Shown piece by piece: positions 44,520 to 56,136 of a stretch of 64,000 bases of DNA (position 1 is the first letter of the stretch; each line of letters starts with the position of its first letter). Under the pieces are notes generated by a model. It was not told the origin of the DNA and did no database searches. It saw nothing but the letters and a program-made list of their open reading frames with translations. Where the stretch lies: NCBI RefSeq assembly GCF_008329565.1, contig NZ_NPKT01000001.1, positions 186,001 through 250,000 of the forward strand, read 5' to 3'. Origin of the DNA: Mycolicibacterium sp. P1-5 (GTDB lineage: Bacteria; Actinomycetota; Actinomycetes; Mycobacteriales; Mycobacteriaceae). Both the position numbers and the translations under genes were made by a program.

Positions 44520-45449
44520 TTAGCTGAAGAGGGTGGGGAGCGCCAGCGCGGAATCGACGGCCAGCGCCACGAAGACCAGCGCCAGATAGTTGTTCGATTG
44601 CAGGAACAACCGCAGTGGCTTGACCGGGTTACCGCGACGCACACCGGCATGCAGGCGATGGGCCATGATCAGGAACCACACACCGGCCACCGCCGCCACC
44701 GAGGCGTACAGCCAGCCGGCGGCCGGCGCGAGCGCCAGCGTGGCGATCACGGTCAGCCAGGTGTAGATCAGGATCTGCTTGGTGACCTGTAGCTCGGTGG
44801 CCACCACCGGCAGCATCGGCACCCCGGCAGCGGCGTAGTCGTCCTTGTATTTCATGGCCAGCGCCCAGGTATGCGGCGGCGTCCAGAAGAAGATGATCGC
44901 GAACATCACCAGGGCCGGCCAGCTGATCGTGTCGGTAACGGCCGACCAGCCGATCATCACCGGCATGCAACCGGCCGCGCCGCCCCACACCACATTCTGC
45001 GAGGTCCGGCGCTTGAGCAGCAGAGTGTAGACCAGCACGTAGAACGCGATCGTGGCCGCGGCAAGGTGCGCCGAAAGCAGGTTAGTGGTCCACCACAACC
45101 AGAAGAACGAGCCGACCGACAGCGTCAACCCGAACACCAGCGCGTGGCTGCGCGGCACTGTGGCCCGCGCCAGCGGCCGCCGCTCCGTGCGCTTCATCAC
45201 CTTGTCGATGTCGGCGTCAGCCACGCAGTTCAGCGTGTTGGCGCCCGCTGCAGCCAGCAGCCCACCGAACAGGGTGTTGAGAATCAAGGGCAGGTCGACG
45301 GTGCCGCGCCCGGCCAGCAGCATGGCCGGAATGGTGGTGACGAGCAGCAGCTCGATGACGCGCGGCTTGGTCAGGGCGAGGTATCCGAGGAGCCGGTCGC
45401 GGAACCGAATGGGCGCTCCGTCGACGAGGTGCACTTCGCGAACTCTCAC
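44520..45449 (-). CDS. ctaB: Protohaem IX farnesyltransferase (haem O synthase) CtaB
   Basis: The 309-residue UbiA-family membrane enzyme adds farnesyl to haem B. The first Asp-rich motif is [19 protein letters not shown] (N-x3-D-x3-D), the second [34 protein letters not shown] is the family start; about nine membrane helices follow. GTG 45449 has AGGAG eight bases upstream. Its product is the CtaA substrate. Confidence 0.96.
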   Translation of the reverse strand: MRVREVHLVDGAPIRFRDRLLGYLALTKPRVIELLLVTTIPAMLLAGRGTVDLPLILNTLFGGLLAAAGANTLNCVADADIDKVMKRTERRPLARATVPRSHALVFGLTLSVGSFFWLWWTTNLLSAHLAAATIAFYVLVYTLLLKRRTSQNVVWGGAAGCMPVMIGWSAVTDTISWPALVMFAIIFFWTPPHTWALAMKYKDDYAAAGVPMLPVVATELQVTKQILIYTWLTVIATLALAPAAGWLYASVAAVAGVWFLIMAHRLHAGVRRGNPVKPLRLFLQSNNYLALVFVALAVDSALALPTLFS

Positions 45450-45475
45450 GCAACTGACTCCTGACCCGACGATCT

Positions 45476-45493
45476 ACTACGACCGATGGTAGT
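45476..45493. repeat. Inverted repeat upstream of ctaB
   Basis: ACTAC and GTAGT, separated by eight bases, lie 27-44 bases before the ctaB start. The arms are the same as those upstream of ctaA at 41631, but the spacer there is five bases, so a shared regulator is uncertain. Confidence 0.35.
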
Positions 45494-45528
45494 CGTCCGT
45501 GTGAGCGCCTCGGCACCGGCGGGTCGGT

Positions 45529-45548
45529 TCACGGTGATTCCACCGTGA
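45529..45548. promoter_or_regulatory. Perfect 20-bp interrupted palindrome between ctaB and tkt
   Basis: TCACGGTG-ATTC-CACCGTGA has perfect eight-base arms. It lies 80 bases from the ctaB start and 136 bases from the tkt start in a divergent promoter region. It could be an operator for either gene or a hairpin in a leader. I do not recognise the regulator. Confidence 0.5.
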
Positions 45549-45683
45549 TGACACAGTTCCAGGTGTAGAGCTTCACCCGCGGGTAACGCTGGTAGCAGCA
45601 CTATGCAGCCACCCACCTCGCAGCACTAGGGTGAAGAGGACCACCCCAGCTTGCCGCCTTATTGATCACCCAGGAGCGAGTTT

Positions 45684-47777
45684 GTGACCACTGTCGAAGA
45701 GATCGCCACTCTGACCCAACCCCACCACCCCGAGGACTGGACGGAGACGGATTCCAAGGCCGTCGACACGGTGCGGGTACTGGCCGCCGATGCGGTGCAG
45801 AAGGTCGGCAACGGGCATCCGGGTACGGCGATGAGCCTGGCTCCGCTGGCCTACACGCTGTTCCAGCGGGTGATGCGGCACGATCCGAGCGACACCCACT
45901 GGCTGGGCCGCGACCGGTTCGTCCTGTCCTGCGGGCACAGCAGCCTCACCCTGTATCTGCAGCTGTATCTGGGCGGGTTCGGCCTGGAGCTCTCCGACAT
46001 CGAGTCGCTGCGTACCTGGGGGTCGAAGACTCCCGGTCACCCGGAGTTCCGCCACACCAAGGGTGTCGAGATCACCACCGGCCCGCTGGGCCAGGGCCTT
46101 GCCTCCGCGGTGGGGATGGCGATGGCCGCACGTTACGAGCGTGGCCTGTTCGACCCCGACGCCCCCGCCGGCACCAGCCCGTTCGACCACTACATCTACG
46201 TCATCTGCTCCGACGGTGACATCGAAGAGGGAATCACCAGCGAGGCCTCGTCGCTGGCCGGAACCCAGCAGCTGGGCAACCTCATCGTGTTCTACGACAA
46301 GAACCAGATCTCGATCGAGCACGACACCGACATCGCGCTGTCCGAGGACGTACCCGCGCGCTACCGGGCCTACGGCTGGCACGTTCAGGAGGTCGAGGGC
46401 GGCGAAAACGTCGTCGGTATCGAGCACGCCATCGCCGAGGCCCAGAAGGTGACCGACAAGCCGTCGTTCATCGCGGTCCGCACGATCATCGGCTATCCGG
46501 CTCCCACCAAGATGAACACCGGCGGGGCGCATGGCGCAGCGCTCGGCGACGACGAGGTGGCCGCAACCAAGAAAGTCCTCGGTTTCGATCCGGACAAGAA
46601 GTTCGAGGTACACGACGAGGTCATCGCGCACACCCGCAAGCTCGTCGACCGCGGCCGTGAGGCGCACGAGAAGTGGCAGGGTGAGTTCGACGCCTGGGCG
46701 CAGCGAGAGCCGGAACGCAAGGCTTTGCTCGATCGGCTGCTGGCTCAGGAGCTGCCTGATGGCTGGGATGCCGATATCACGCACTGGGAGCCCGGCTCCA
46801 AGGCCGTTGCCACCCGTGCGGCCTTCGGTCAGGTGCTCAACGACGTCGCGCCCAAGTTGCCCGAATTATGGGGTGGCTCGGCCGATCTCGCGGGAAGCAA
46901 CAACACCACGATCAAGGGCGTGAAGTCGTTCGGGCCGCCGTCGATCTCCACCGACGACTTCAGCGCCGACTGGTACGGCCGGGTGTTGCACTTCGGCATC
47001 CGTGAGCATGCGATGGGCGCGATCCTGTCCGGCATCGTGCTGCACGGCCCGACGCGCGCCTTCGGCGGCACGTTCCTGCAGTTCTCCGACTACATGCGCG
47101 CGTCGGTGCGACTGGCTTCGCTGATGGACATCGACACCATCTACATCTGGACGCACGACTCGATCGGCCTGGGTGAGGACGGCCCCACTCACCAGCCGAT
47201 CGAGCACCTGGCCGCGCTGCGGGCGATCCCGAAGCTCTCGGTGGTACGTCCCGGCGATCCGAACGAGACCGCGTACGCCTGGCGCAGCATCATCGCCCGC
47301 GGAAATGGCGCAGGCCCGGTCGGTTTCATCCTGACCCGCCAGGGAATTCCGGTACTCGAGGGCACCAGCGCCGAAGGAGTCCAGAAAGGTGGCTACGTCC
47401 TGGGCGGTGGCAACCCGGCCGACGACGCGGACGTGATCATCATCGCCACCGGCTCGGAGCTGCAATTGGCCGTCGACGCTCAGAAGCTGTTGGCCGCCAA
47501 GGACATCAACGCCTACGTGGTGTCGATGCCGTGTGTCGAGTGGTTCAACTCCCAGCCCCAGGAGTACCGCGACAGCGTGCTGCCACCCGACGTCTCGGCC
47601 CGGGTTGCGGTCGAAGCCGGTGTGGCACAGAGCTGGTACCGGTTCGTCGGCGATACCGGCGAGATCATCTCGATCGAGCACTACGGCGAATCCGCCGACG
47701 ACAAAACCCTGTTCCGCGAGTTCGGCTTCACCGCCGAAAACGTCGCCGACGCCGCCGAACGCGTGATCGACAACTAA
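45684..47777 (+). CDS. tkt: Transketolase
   Basis: The 697-residue thiamine-diphosphate enzyme moves two-carbon units in the non-oxidative pentose phosphate pathway. It has the His region [17 protein letters not shown], the diphosphate/metal motif in [40 protein letters not shown], and the pyrimidine domain [20 protein letters not shown] 45684 has AGGAG seven bases upstream. First gene of tkt-tal-zwf-opcA-pgl. Confidence 0.97.
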   Translation: MTTVEEIATLTQPHHPEDWTETDSKAVDTVRVLAADAVQKVGNGHPGTAMSLAPLAYTLFQRVMRHDPSDTHWLGRDRFVLSCGHSSLTLYLQLYLGGFGLELSDIESLRTWGSKTPGHPEFRHTKGVEITTGPLGQGLASAVGMAMAARYERGLFDPDAPAGTSPFDHYIYVICSDGDIEEGITSEASSLAGTQQLGNLIVFYDKNQISIEHDTDIALSEDVPARYRAYGWHVQEVEGGENVVGIEHAIAEAQKVTDKPSFIAVRTIIGYPAPTKMNTGGAHGAALGDDEVAATKKVLGFDPDKKFEVHDEVIAHTRKLVDRGREAHEKWQGEFDAWAQREPERKALLDRLLAQELPDGWDADITHWEPGSKAVATRAAFGQVLNDVAPKLPELWGGSADLAGSNNTTIKGVKSFGPPSISTDDFSADWYGRVLHFGIREHAMGAILSGIVLHGPTRAFGGTFLQFSDYMRASVRLASLMDIDTIYIWTHDSIGLGEDGPTHQPIEHLAALRAIPKLSVVRPGDPNETAYAWRSIIARGNGAGPVGFILTRQGIPVLEGTSAEGVQKGGYVLGGGNPADDADVIIIATGSELQLAVDAQKLLAAKDINAYVVSMPCVEWFNSQPQEYRDSVLPPDVSARVAVEAGVAQSWYRFVGDTGEIISIEHYGESADDKTLFREFGFTAENVADAAERVIDN

Positions 47778-47806
47778 ATCCACACGACCAATTTGAAGGG
47801 AACGTC

Positions 47807-48925
47807 ATGGCACAGAATCCCAACCTCGCCGCACTGTCCGCGGCAGGTGTATCCATCTGGCTCGACGACCTGTCCCGGGACCGGCTGCGGTCGGGCAACC
47901 TGCAGGAGCTGATCGATACCCGCAGCGTGGTCGGCGTCACCACCAACCCGTCGATCTTCCAGGCCGCGCTGTCACACGGAAACTCTTATGACGCACAGGT
48001 TTCCGAGCTCGCCGAGCGCGGCGCCGACGTCGACGCGACAATTCGCACCGTCACCACCGACGATGTCCGGGAGGGCTGCGACGTGCTGCGGCCGCAGTGG
48101 GAGGCCTCCGACGGGGTCGACGGCCGGGTCTCGATCGAGGTCGACCCGCGATTGGCCCACGACACCGACAAGACCATTCTGCAGGCCATCGAGCTGTGGA
48201 AGATCGTTGACCGGCCCAACCTGTTGATCAAGATCCCGGCCACCGAGGCGGGTGTACCCGCCATCGCATCCGTTCTTGCCGAGGGTATTTCGGTCAACAT
48301 CACCTTGATCTTCTCCGTCGAACGCTACAAGTTGGTGATCGACGCCTACCTCCAGGGCCTGGAAAAGGCCAAGGAAGCCGGCCACGACATCGCCAAGATT
48401 CATTCGGTGGCGTCGTTCTTCGTATCCCGGGTGGACACCGAGATCGACAAGCGCCTGGAGAAGATCGGCTCCGAGGAGGCACTCGCCCTGCGCGGACAGG
48501 CCGGCGTTGCCAATGCGCGGCTGGCCTACGCCGCCTACGAAGAGGTGTTCCTCGGCAGTGACCGCTTCCGCGCACTGGCTGACGCCGGTGGCCGGGTGCA
48601 GCGGCCGCTGTGGGCGTCCACCGGCGTCAAAAACCCCGACTACTCCGACACCCTCTACGTCACCGAGTTGGTCGCCCCCAACACGGTCAACACCATGCCG
48701 GAGAAGACGATCGACGCCGTCGCCGACCACGGTGTGATCACCGGTGACACGGTCACCGGCACCGCGGCGGCCGCCCAGGAGCTGTTCGACAAACTCGACG
48801 CGATCGGCATCGATCTGCGCGACGTGTTCTTGGTCCTGGAGAACGAGGGCGTGGAGAAGTTCGAGAAGGCCTGGCAGGAACTCCTCGACGCCACCCAGGA
48901 ACAGCTCGACACCGCGGCCAAATGA
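47807..48925 (+). CDS. tal: Transaldolase
   Basis: The 372-residue enzyme has the Schiff-base Lys in [16 protein letters not shown], after [15 protein letters not shown] of the N-terminal barrel. [18 protein letters not shown] and [17 protein letters not shown] continue the typical barrel. ATG 47807 with GAAGGG six bases upstream is chosen; the open frame upstream lies inside tkt. The stop overlaps zwf by four bases. Confidence 0.97.
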   Translation: MAQNPNLAALSAAGVSIWLDDLSRDRLRSGNLQELIDTRSVVGVTTNPSIFQAALSHGNSYDAQVSELAERGADVDATIRTVTTDDVREGCDVLRPQWEASDGVDGRVSIEVDPRLAHDTDKTILQAIELWKIVDRPNLLIKIPATEAGVPAIASVLAEGISVNITLIFSVERYKLVIDAYLQGLEKAKEAGHDIAKIHSVASFFVSRVDTEIDKRLEKIGSEEALALRGQAGVANARLAYAAYEEVFLGSDRFRALADAGGRVQRPLWASTGVKNPDYSDTLYVTELVAPNTVNTMPEKTIDAVADHGVITGDTVTGTAAAAQELFDKLDAIGIDLRDVFLVLENEGVEKFEKAWQELLDATQEQLDTAAK

Positions 48926-50487
48926 CGGACCGTCCCGTTCCCGGGGTGATAGCTCCCGCCCCGGCCTCCTGGCACAACCCGCTGCGCGACAAACGGGACA
49001 AGCGGATGCCGATGATCGCCGGCCCGTGCGGCGTGGTGATCTTCGGTGTCACCGGGGATCTGGCACGCAAGAAGCTGATGCCGGCGATCTACGACCTGGC
49101 CAACCGGGGCCTGCTGCCGCCGTCGTTCTCGCTCGTCGGTTTCGCGCGGCGGGATTGGGCCGATGAGGATTTCGGTGCCGTCGTGCACGATGCCGTCTGC
49201 CAGCATGCCCGCACTCCCTTTCGTCAGGAGGTGTGGGACCGGCTGGCCGAGGGGTTCCGCTTCGTTCAGGGCTCGTTCGACGATGAGGCGTCGTTTCAGC
49301 GGCTCGCGGAAACGTTGGAGAAGCTCGATGTTGAACGCGGCACCGGCGGCAATCACGCGTTCTACCTGTCGATTCCGCCGAAGTCGTTCCCGGTGGTGTG
49401 CGAGCAGCTGAAGAAGTCCGGCCTGGCCCGCCAGCAGGAGGGCCGCTGGAGCCGCGTGGTGATCGAGAAGCCCTTCGGTCACGACCTGCAGAGCGCCATC
49501 GAGCTCAACAAGGTGGTCAACAGCGTCTTCCCGGAGGAGTCGGTGTTTCGCATCGACCACTATCTCGGCAAGGAGACGGTGCAGAACATCTTGGCGCTGC
49601 GGTTCGCCAACGAGCTGTTCGAGCCGATCTGGAACAACCATTACGTCGACAGCGTGCAGATCACCATGGCCGAGGACATCGGTCTGGGCGGGCGTGGCGG
49701 CTACTACGACGGGATCGGGGCGGCCCGCGACGTCATCCAGAACCACCTGCTGCAGCTGCTGGCGCTGACCGCGATGGAAGAGCCGGTCAGCTTCCATCCA
49801 AGCGAGGTCAGGGCCGAGAAGATCAAGGTGCTCTCGGCGACCTCGCCTGTCCAGCCGCTGGACCTGACCACGTCTCGCGGTCAATATGCCTCGGGCTGGC
49901 AGGGTGGCGAGAAGGTCGTCGGACTGCTCGACGAGGAAGGCTTCTCCAATACCTCGACCACCGAGACGTTCGCCGCGATCACCCTGGACGTCGACACCCG
50001 CCGCTGGGCCGGTGTGCCGTTTTATCTGCGGACCGGAAAACGGTTGGGCCGCAGGGTAACTGAAGTGGCGCTGGTGTTCCGGCGGGCACCTCACCTCCCG
50101 TTCGACGCGACGATGACCGAGGAACTCGGCAAGAACGCGCTGGTGATTCGCGTTCAGCCCGACGAGGGCATCACGCTGCGATTCGGGTCCAAGGTCCCCG
50201 GCAGCGCGATGGAAGTCCGCGACGTGAACATGGACTTCTCCTACGGGTCGGCCTTCGCCGAGGACTCGCCGGAAGCCTACGAGCGGCTGATCCTCGACGT
50301 GCTACTCGGTGAGCCGTCGCTGTTCCCCGGCAATGCCGAGGTCGAAATGTCATGGGAAATCCTCGATCCCGTGCTGGACTACTGGGCTGCACATGGAAAG
50401 CCCGACCCCTACGAGTCAGGCACCTGGGGTCCGGATTCGGCTTTCGAAGTTCTGCAGCGGTCCGGTCGTGAATGGAGGCGTCCGTAA
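48922..50487 (+). CDS. zwf: Glucose-6-phosphate 1-dehydrogenase
   Basis: The 521-residue enzyme begins the oxidative pentose phosphate pathway and makes NADPH. It shows the cofactor motif [18 protein letters not shown], the active-site [15 protein letters not shown], and the substrate loop [15 protein letters not shown]. Its ATG overlaps the tal stop, and the TAA shares one base with the opcA ATG. Confidence 0.97.
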   Translation: MTDRPVPGVIAPAPASWHNPLRDKRDKRMPMIAGPCGVVIFGVTGDLARKKLMPAIYDLANRGLLPPSFSLVGFARRDWADEDFGAVVHDAVCQHARTPFRQEVWDRLAEGFRFVQGSFDDEASFQRLAETLEKLDVERGTGGNHAFYLSIPPKSFPVVCEQLKKSGLARQQEGRWSRVVIEKPFGHDLQSAIELNKVVNSVFPEESVFRIDHYLGKETVQNILALRFANELFEPIWNNHYVDSVQITMAEDIGLGGRGGYYDGIGAARDVIQNHLLQLLALTAMEEPVSFHPSEVRAEKIKVLSATSPVQPLDLTTSRGQYASGWQGGEKVVGLLDEEGFSNTSTTETFAAITLDVDTRRWAGVPFYLRTGKRLGRRVTEVALVFRRAPHLPFDATMTEELGKNALVIRVQPDEGITLRFGSKVPGSAMEVRDVNMDFSYGSAFAEDSPEAYERLILDVLLGEPSLFPGNAEVEMSWEILDPVLDYWAAHGKPDPYESGTWGPDSAFEVLQRSGREWRRP

Positions 50488-51398
50488 TGATTGTCGACCT
50501 GCCCGATACCACGACGAACGAACTCAACAAGAAGATCACCGCGCTGCGCGAAGAGGGCGGGGCGATCACGCTGGGACGGGTGCTGACGCTGGTGGTGGCA
50601 CCCGACACCGAGGCCCGCGTGGAGGACTCCATCGAAGCCGCCGTGGCGGCGAGCCGAGAACATCCCTGCCGCATCATCGTCGTGGTCCCGGACGACCGGC
50701 TGGCCACCAACGCAAGGCTGGACGGTCAGCTGCGGGTAGGTGCCGACGCCGGGGCAGGCGAGGTGGTGGTGCTGCGGATCTCCGGGCCGCTGTCCAACCA
50801 CGCCGCCAGTGTGGTGCTGCCATTCCTGTTGCCCGACACCCCGGTGGTGGCCTGGTGGCCTGGCGTCGCGCCGGCAAACCCTGCCGAGGACCCGTTGGGC
50901 CGCTTGGCTATTCGCCGAATCACCGACGCCACCGGCAACGACGATACGTTGGCGGCGATCAAGAGCCGGCTGCAGGGTTACACCGACGGCGACACCGACC
51001 TGGCGTGGAGCCGGATCACCTACTGGCGCGCCCTGCTGGCGTCGGCGGTGGACCAGGCCCCGTACGAGCCGCTCTCCTCGGCGCTGGTGTCCGGCCTCAA
51101 AGACGAGCCGGCCCTCGACATCCTGGCGGGCTGGCTGGCCAGCCGGATCGACGGCCCGGTGACTCGCGCGGTGGGCGAGTTGAAGGTGGAGCTGGTGCGG
51201 CCGTCCGAGACGGTCACGCTCGCCCGCCCGCAGGATGGCGTGACGGCCACGCTGACCCGCACCGCACGCCCGGAGGCGCTGCTGCCGTTGCCGCGCAGAG
51301 AGACCCGGGAGTGCCTCGCCGAGGATCTTCGCCGGCTGGATCCCGACGAGATCTACCACGAGGCATTGGCGGGTATTGAGAAGGTGCAATACACCTAG
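50487..51398 (+). CDS. opcA: Glucose-6-phosphate dehydrogenase assembly protein OpcA
   Basis: The 303-residue OpcA-family protein activates or assembles Zwf. Recognised by [31 protein letters not shown] and [22 protein letters not shown] 50487 (TAATG overlap with zwf, GGAGG eight bases upstream) is preferred to the frame start at 50472. Confidence 0.94.
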   Translation: MIVDLPDTTTNELNKKITALREEGGAITLGRVLTLVVAPDTEARVEDSIEAAVAASREHPCRIIVVVPDDRLATNARLDGQLRVGADAGAGEVVVLRISGPLSNHAASVVLPFLLPDTPVVAWWPGVAPANPAEDPLGRLAIRRITDATGNDDTLAAIKSRLQGYTDGDTDLAWSRITYWRALLASAVDQAPYEPLSSALVSGLKDEPALDILAGWLASRIDGPVTRAVGELKVELVRPSETVTLARPQDGVTATLTRTARPEALLPLPRRETRECLAEDLRRLDPDEIYHEALAGIEKVQYT

Positions 51399-51423
51399 GC
51401 GAGCCGAGTCGAAAGGTCGCGAT

Positions 51424-52167
51424 GTGAACCAGATAGTCGAGACGTACCCCGATTCCTCAGCACTGGTGGCCGCCGTCGGCGACCGGCTGGTCGAGGCGAT
51501 CACCACCGCGATCGCTGCGCGCGGGCAGGCGTTCATCGTATTGACCGGTGGTGGAACAGGAATCAACATGCTCAAGCATGTCGGAGCGCACGACGAGGCG
51601 ATCGACTGGTCGAAGGTGCATGTGTTCTGGGGGGACGAACGCTACGTGGCCGCCGACGACGGCGAGCGCAACGACAAGCAGGCCCGCGAGGCGCTGCTGG
51701 ACCACATCGACATCCCGGACAGCAACGTGCATCCGATGGCGGCCAGCGACGGCGAGTTCGGTGACGACCTGGATGCAGCCGCGCTGGCGTACGAGAGCGT
51801 GCTCGCCGCGAACGCCGAATCCGGCGAGCCCACACCGGTTTTCGATGTCCACCTGCTCGGCATGGGGCCGGAAGGGCACATCAACTCGCTGTTCCCGCAC
51901 ACCCCTGCCGTCGCAGAGACCAAGCGTCTGGTCGTCGGCGTCGAGGACTCCCCCAAACCCCCGCCCCGGCGGATCACGCTGACGCTGCCTGCCGTCACCC
52001 GCTCGCGCGAGGTGTGGCTGATCGTGTCCGGTGAGGGCAAGGCCGAGGCCGTCGCGGAGGCCGTCGGCGGCGCCAAACCGGCCGACTGGCCGGCAGCGGG
52101 TGCCAAAGGCCGCGAGGCCACGGTTTGGCTTCTCGACGCCGAGGCGGCCAGCAAGCTGCAAGACTGA
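51424..52167 (+). CDS. pgl: 6-Phosphogluconolactonase
   Basis: The 247-residue enzyme hydrolyses 6-phosphogluconolactone made by Zwf. It shows [37 protein letters not shown] and [22 protein letters not shown] 51424 has GAAAGG seven bases upstream and gives the family's usual length. It was called devB in M. tuberculosis. Confidence 0.95.
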   Translation: MNQIVETYPDSSALVAAVGDRLVEAITTAIAARGQAFIVLTGGGTGINMLKHVGAHDEAIDWSKVHVFWGDERYVAADDGERNDKQAREALLDHIDIPDSNVHPMAASDGEFGDDLDAAALAYESVLAANAESGEPTPVFDVHLLGMGPEGHINSLFPHTPAVAETKRLVVGVEDSPKPPPRRITLTLPAVTRSREVWLIVSGEGKAEAVAEAVGGAKPADWPAAGAKGREATVWLLDAEAASKLQD

Positions 52168-52171
52168 GCCC

Positions 52172-52558
52172 ATGGTTGACAAGCCGCCCACGCCGCGAAC
52201 TGGCCGCGACCGGATCAAGACCCTGGCTCAGGCCGCGCTCAACGCCGACGTCACCGTCGACCAGCTCGACACCATCCTGACTCAGATGAGCGAGTCCCTC
52301 ACCGACCTCAACACCACGATGAGCGGGATGAACGGCACCCTCGAGTATTTCGAGGAGACACTCGGTGTGTTCAATTCCACGCTGGCCCGCATCGACGAGT
52401 TGGCGCCGCGGCTCATTGCGGTCGTCGAGCGGATGGAGGGCGTCGTCGGCCGCGTCGAGCGGATCGTGGGTATCGGCGAGGCGGTGATGTCACCCCTGGC
52501 CGCCACCGAGTCAGCGGTGCGCGGGGTGGTCAACGCCATGCGCCGCAGCGGCCGTTAG
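52172..52558 (+). CDS. Small helical protein of unknown function (Rv1444c-like)
   Basis: The 128-residue protein starts four bases after pgl. It is mostly amphipathic helix with heptad-like patterns (LDTILTQMSESLTDLNTTMSG; VVERMEGVVGRVERIVGI) and no membrane span. It could form a coiled coil or associate with membranes. No function is suggested by motif. Convergent with the minus-strand genes. Confidence 0.8.
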   Translation: MVDKPPTPRTGRDRIKTLAQAALNADVTVDQLDTILTQMSESLTDLNTTMSGMNGTLEYFEETLGVFNSTLARIDELAPRLIAVVERMEGVVGRVERIVGIGEAVMSPLAATESAVRGVVNAMRRSGR

Positions 52559-52561
52559 CGC

Positions 52562-52681
52562 TCACCACCAACCATCGGCGGGGTCGGTAGCTGTCCAGTC
52601 GGCCAGCACGGGTGGCGCGACCGGTGGCAGCGGTCCGATCAATTCGGCGGTGTTTTCCAGCGAGCAGTCTGGTTGCGTCAT
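52562..52681 (-). CDS. Possible small ORF of 39 residues
   Basis: ATG 52681 to a stop at 52562 encodes an acidic, Pro-rich peptide starting MTQPDCSLENTAEL. It fills the space between the DUF309 gene and the convergent gene. TAACGT lies about ten bases upstream but no strong ribosome-binding site is seen. It may be noise. Confidence 0.25.
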   Translation of the reverse strand: MTQPDCSLENTAELIGPLPPVAPPVLADWTATDPADGWW

Positions 52682-52716
52682 ACCGGTTTTGACGTTATGG
52701 ATGCACCGTTGGTTCC

Positions 52717-53184
52717 CTATCGGACCAATTTTGGCCGCAGCCGCTCCCGGTCGATCGTCGCGCCCGCAGTGAGATCGTCGGCCAGCGCGGTTGCGGCCGC
52801 GGTCAGACCCGCCACGTCGATGCCGTAGGGGGCGCCGGCGACGCCGGCCAGAAGCTCCGAGCCGCGACGCAGCAAAGTCGCGGCGCCCCGGTGATTTTCG
52901 CGCTGAATGTGGGTGATCCCGACCGCGAGTTGAGCCAGCCCCTGCCACAGCGTGCGCTCGCCGTCGGGACCATTCTTCCACGCCGCCTCGAAAACCTCGT
53001 GGGCGTAAAACGCCCGGCCCTGATTCAGCAGATCCTGCGCACAGGCCAGCGTTTCGGCCGGCGAGAGCTGCATGTCCTCGGGTATTCGCGGCACTCCTTC
53101 GGCGCCTTCTGGCAGCGGCCGGCCCAGTTCGTCGCGGGCCCTGGCGTTGCGGGGCCTGCCTGATTCGTCGCGGTCGCGATCCAT
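52717..53184 (-). CDS. DUF309 family protein
   Basis: The 155-residue protein contains the helical DUF309 motif: GRAFYAHEVFEAAWKNGPDG, then LWQGLAQLAVGITHIQREN and GAATLLRRGSELL. The first 35 residues are charged and probably disordered. Function of the family is unknown. It lies 12 bases after ppc in the same direction. Confidence 0.85.
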   Translation of the reverse strand: MDRDRDESGRPRNARARDELGRPLPEGAEGVPRIPEDMQLSPAETLACAQDLLNQGRAFYAHEVFEAAWKNGPDGERTLWQGLAQLAVGITHIQRENHRGAATLLRRGSELLAGVAGAPYGIDVAGLTAAATALADDLTAGATIDRERLRPKLVR

Positions 53185-53196
53185 GATTTACCTAGG

Positions 53197-55986
53197 TTAG
53201 CCGCTGTTGCGCAGTGCCGACGCCAGCCCACTCATGGTGAGTAGGATGCCGCGCTGCACCAGCTCGTCGTCGTCCCCGGACCGGTAGCGGCGCAGCAGCT
53301 CGACCTGTAAGTGGTTGAGCGGCTCCAGGTATGGAAAGCGGTTGAACACCGAGCGAGCCAGCGCCGGGTTGTCGGCGAGCAGATCGTCCTGACCGGTGAT
53401 CAGCTGGTGGATCCGCAGGGTCCGGCCGTGCTCGGCGGCGATCTTGTCGAACACGCGCGCACGCAACTCCTCGTCGCCAACGAGCTCGGAATAGCGGGCA
53501 GCCAGCCCCATGTCGGCTTTGGCCAGCACCTGCGCCATATTCGACAGCACGGTCGCGAAGAACGGCCACTTCTTGTAGAGCTCCTGTAGTACTTCGAGTC
53601 CACCGTCATTATCGGCGATCCAGTCCTCGACCGCGGTCCCCGTGCCGTACCAGCCGGGCAGCATGACGCGCGACTGGCTCCAGGACAGCACCCAGGGGAT
53701 TGCCCGCAAATCGGAGATCGACGTTGTGGGCTTTCGCGATGTCGGCCGGCTGCCGATGTTGAGCGAACCGATCTCGCTGACCGGTGTGGACTCCTTGAAG
53801 TAGTCGACGAAACCCGGTGTCTCGTGGACTAATTCGGAATAGGCCCGTTGGGCGCGGGCGGCGAGGTCGTCGAGCACCTGGTAGGCCTGCTCGGCGAGGT
53901 CACCGAGTCCCTCGGTGTCCAGCAGCGTCGACTCCAGTGTGGCCGCCAGCAGTGTCTCGAGGTTGCGGTGCGCAATGCGCGGCTCGGCGTACTTGGCGGC
54001 AATCACCTCACCCTGCTCGGTCAGCCGCAGCGAGCCGTTCACTGCGCCGGGCGGCTGGGCCAGGATGGCGTCGTAGCTCGGGCCGCCGCCGCGGCCGACG
54101 GTGCCGCCACGACCGTGGAAGAGCCGCAACCGGATCCCGGTCTTGCGGGCCGATTCGACGAGATCCAGCTCGGCCCGGTAGAGCGCCCAATTGGCCGCCA
54201 GGTAACCACCGTCCTTATTGGAGTCGGAGTAGCCCAGCATGACCTCCTGGCTCTCCTCGCGGGCGCGCACGATCGCGCGGTAGAGCGGCAGGTCGAGCAC
54301 CGACTCGAGGATCGTCGCACCCCGCTGCAAGTCGTCGATGGTCTCGAACAGCGGCACGATTCCGACGGGTGCGTATCCGTCCTCACCCGAAACATCCAAT
54401 AGCCCAGCCTCTTTCAGCAAGACCGCGGCCTCCAGCATGTCCGAGACCGACTGGCACATCGAGATGATGTAGTTGGGTACCGCCTCGGAGCCGAACACCT
54501 TGACCGCGCGCGCGGCGGCGAAGACGATATCGAGCTCCTTGCGGGCCAGCTCCGACACCTCGGAATCGTCGCGGACCAGGGGGCGGCGGGTGTTCAACTC
54601 TGCGGTGAGCACCTCGACCCGCTCCGGCTCGGACAGCGACCCGTAGTCCGGACACACCCCGGCCCAGGACAGCAGCTCGGCGATGACCTCCTCGTGCACG
54701 TCAGAGTTCTGCCGCATGTCCAGGCTGCTGAGGTGAAACCCGAAGACGTCCACCGCTTCTCGCAGCCTGGCCAGCCGGTCGTCGGCCAACAACGCGCTGC
54801 CGTTGGTGCGCAGCGACTTGTCGATGGTGTTGAGGTCTTTCAGCAGCTCGTCTGGTGTCTCGTAAGGCTCCATGCCGAGATCGAGGGTGTGCTGCGATGT
54901 TCGGTCCAGGATGTGCTGACCGGTTGCCGTGAGTCGGGCGTGGACCACCCGCAGCGCCCGCCGGTAGGGCTCGTCCATGCGGGCCGGCTCGTTGCAGGCG
55001 TCGGCCAACGCGACGAGGTCGTCGGTCGTCTTCACCAGCCGCGCCGACATCGACAGTTCCTGCTCGAGCTTGGTCAGCTCGGTGAAATAGTGCCCCAGCG
55101 CGGTGTAGGCGGCGCTGCCGGTGGCCAGCCGCACCACGTCGGCGGTGACGTTCGGATTGCCGTCGCGGTCCCCACCGATCCACGAACCGGGCCGCAAGAT
55201 CGGCTCGGGCAACAGGTCGGCATCGGGCCAGCGCGCCCGCAGTGCGTCGCGCACTTCGGCATTCACCTTGGGGATCACCTCGAAGAACGCCGCCGGGTAA
55301 TACCGCAGACCGACTTCGATCTCATCTTGGATCTTCAAGCGGGACAATCGGATCAGCGCGGTCTGCCAGAGCGTCAGAATCTGGCGGCGCAGCTCGGTCT
55401 CGACCGGCCGGTCGTCCTCGGTCTCGTCCTGACCGTGCAGCCGCACCCGCATCAGCTGGGTGATCCGGTGTTGGGTGTCGAAGACGGTCCGTCTGCGGGT
55501 CTCGGTCGGGTGCGCGGTGATCACCGGCGCAACCAGCGCACCCCTGAGTGCGTCCGCCACGGTGGCCGCGCTCAGGTGCGCGGCGTCGAGCTTCTCGTAG
55601 GTGGCAGCGAGGGTGCTGTCCTGCGGCGGTTCCCCGGCAGCGACGTGGATGGCCCGACGCCGCTCGCGGTGAATGTCCTCGGCGACATTGGCCAGCAAAG
55701 CGAAGTGAGTGAAGGCGCGGATCACCGGAATGGCCTGATGGACGTCGATGCCGTCGAACAGCTGAGCCAGCTCAGACCGGTCGATCTCGGATCGCCGCAC
55801 CCGGAAGGACTCGACGCGGGCCTTCTCGACGAGGTCGAACACCTCGTCGCCACTCTGTTCGCGCACGGTGTCGCCGAGGATCGCGCCGAGCAGCCGGATG
55901 TCCTCGCGCATCGGTTCGGTCGCTTCCCGCCCGACCTGAGTGCGCTGTACTGCGCCAATCGGTTCCAGGAACGCGTCGTCAGCCAT
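53197..55986 (-). CDS. ppc: Phosphoenolpyruvate carboxylase
   Basis: The 929-residue enzyme makes oxaloacetate from PEP and bicarbonate, refilling the TCA cycle. The catalytic His is in [17 protein letters not shown] near residue 155. The Lys and flexible regions are in [19 protein letters not shown] and [19 protein letters not shown]. The C-terminus ends ALRNSG. No such gene lies at this locus in M. tuberculosis as I know it. Confidence 0.97.
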   Translation of the reverse strand: MADDAFLEPIGAVQRTQVGREATEPMREDIRLLGAILGDTVREQSGDEVFDLVEKARVESFRVRRSEIDRSELAQLFDGIDVHQAIPVIRAFTHFALLANVAEDIHRERRRAIHVAAGEPPQDSTLAATYEKLDAAHLSAATVADALRGALVAPVITAHPTETRRRTVFDTQHRITQLMRVRLHGQDETEDDRPVETELRRQILTLWQTALIRLSRLKIQDEIEVGLRYYPAAFFEVIPKVNAEVRDALRARWPDADLLPEPILRPGSWIGGDRDGNPNVTADVVRLATGSAAYTALGHYFTELTKLEQELSMSARLVKTTDDLVALADACNEPARMDEPYRRALRVVHARLTATGQHILDRTSQHTLDLGMEPYETPDELLKDLNTIDKSLRTNGSALLADDRLARLREAVDVFGFHLSSLDMRQNSDVHEEVIAELLSWAGVCPDYGSLSEPERVEVLTAELNTRRPLVRDDSEVSELARKELDIVFAAARAVKVFGSEAVPNYIISMCQSVSDMLEAAVLLKEAGLLDVSGEDGYAPVGIVPLFETIDDLQRGATILESVLDLPLYRAIVRAREESQEVMLGYSDSNKDGGYLAANWALYRAELDLVESARKTGIRLRLFHGRGGTVGRGGGPSYDAILAQPPGAVNGSLRLTEQGEVIAAKYAEPRIAHRNLETLLAATLESTLLDTEGLGDLAEQAYQVLDDLAARAQRAYSELVHETPGFVDYFKESTPVSEIGSLNIGSRPTSRKPTTSISDLRAIPWVLSWSQSRVMLPGWYGTGTAVEDWIADNDGGLEVLQELYKKWPFFATVLSNMAQVLAKADMGLAARYSELVGDEELRARVFDKIAAEHGRTLRIHQLITGQDDLLADNPALARSVFNRFPYLEPLNHLQVELLRRYRSGDDDELVQRGILLTMSGLASALRNSG

Positions 55987-56136
55987 CCCTCAAGTATTCC
56001 GGTGCCAGGTGGGCACTGCAGGGCGTGGGGTCGCGGCGCCGGCCTATCACCGCTTGCCGGCGCCGTCGAGACGGCGGGACAGCTCTCACCGGTCCACGAA
56101 TGACTGCTGCGAATCTGGTGGGAGAATCCCTGCCCC

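Noticed and set aside
53165..53205. AGGTTAG near the ppc/DUF309 junction resembling an IdeR iron box
   Set aside because: Only about half of the 19 positions match and symmetry is missing.
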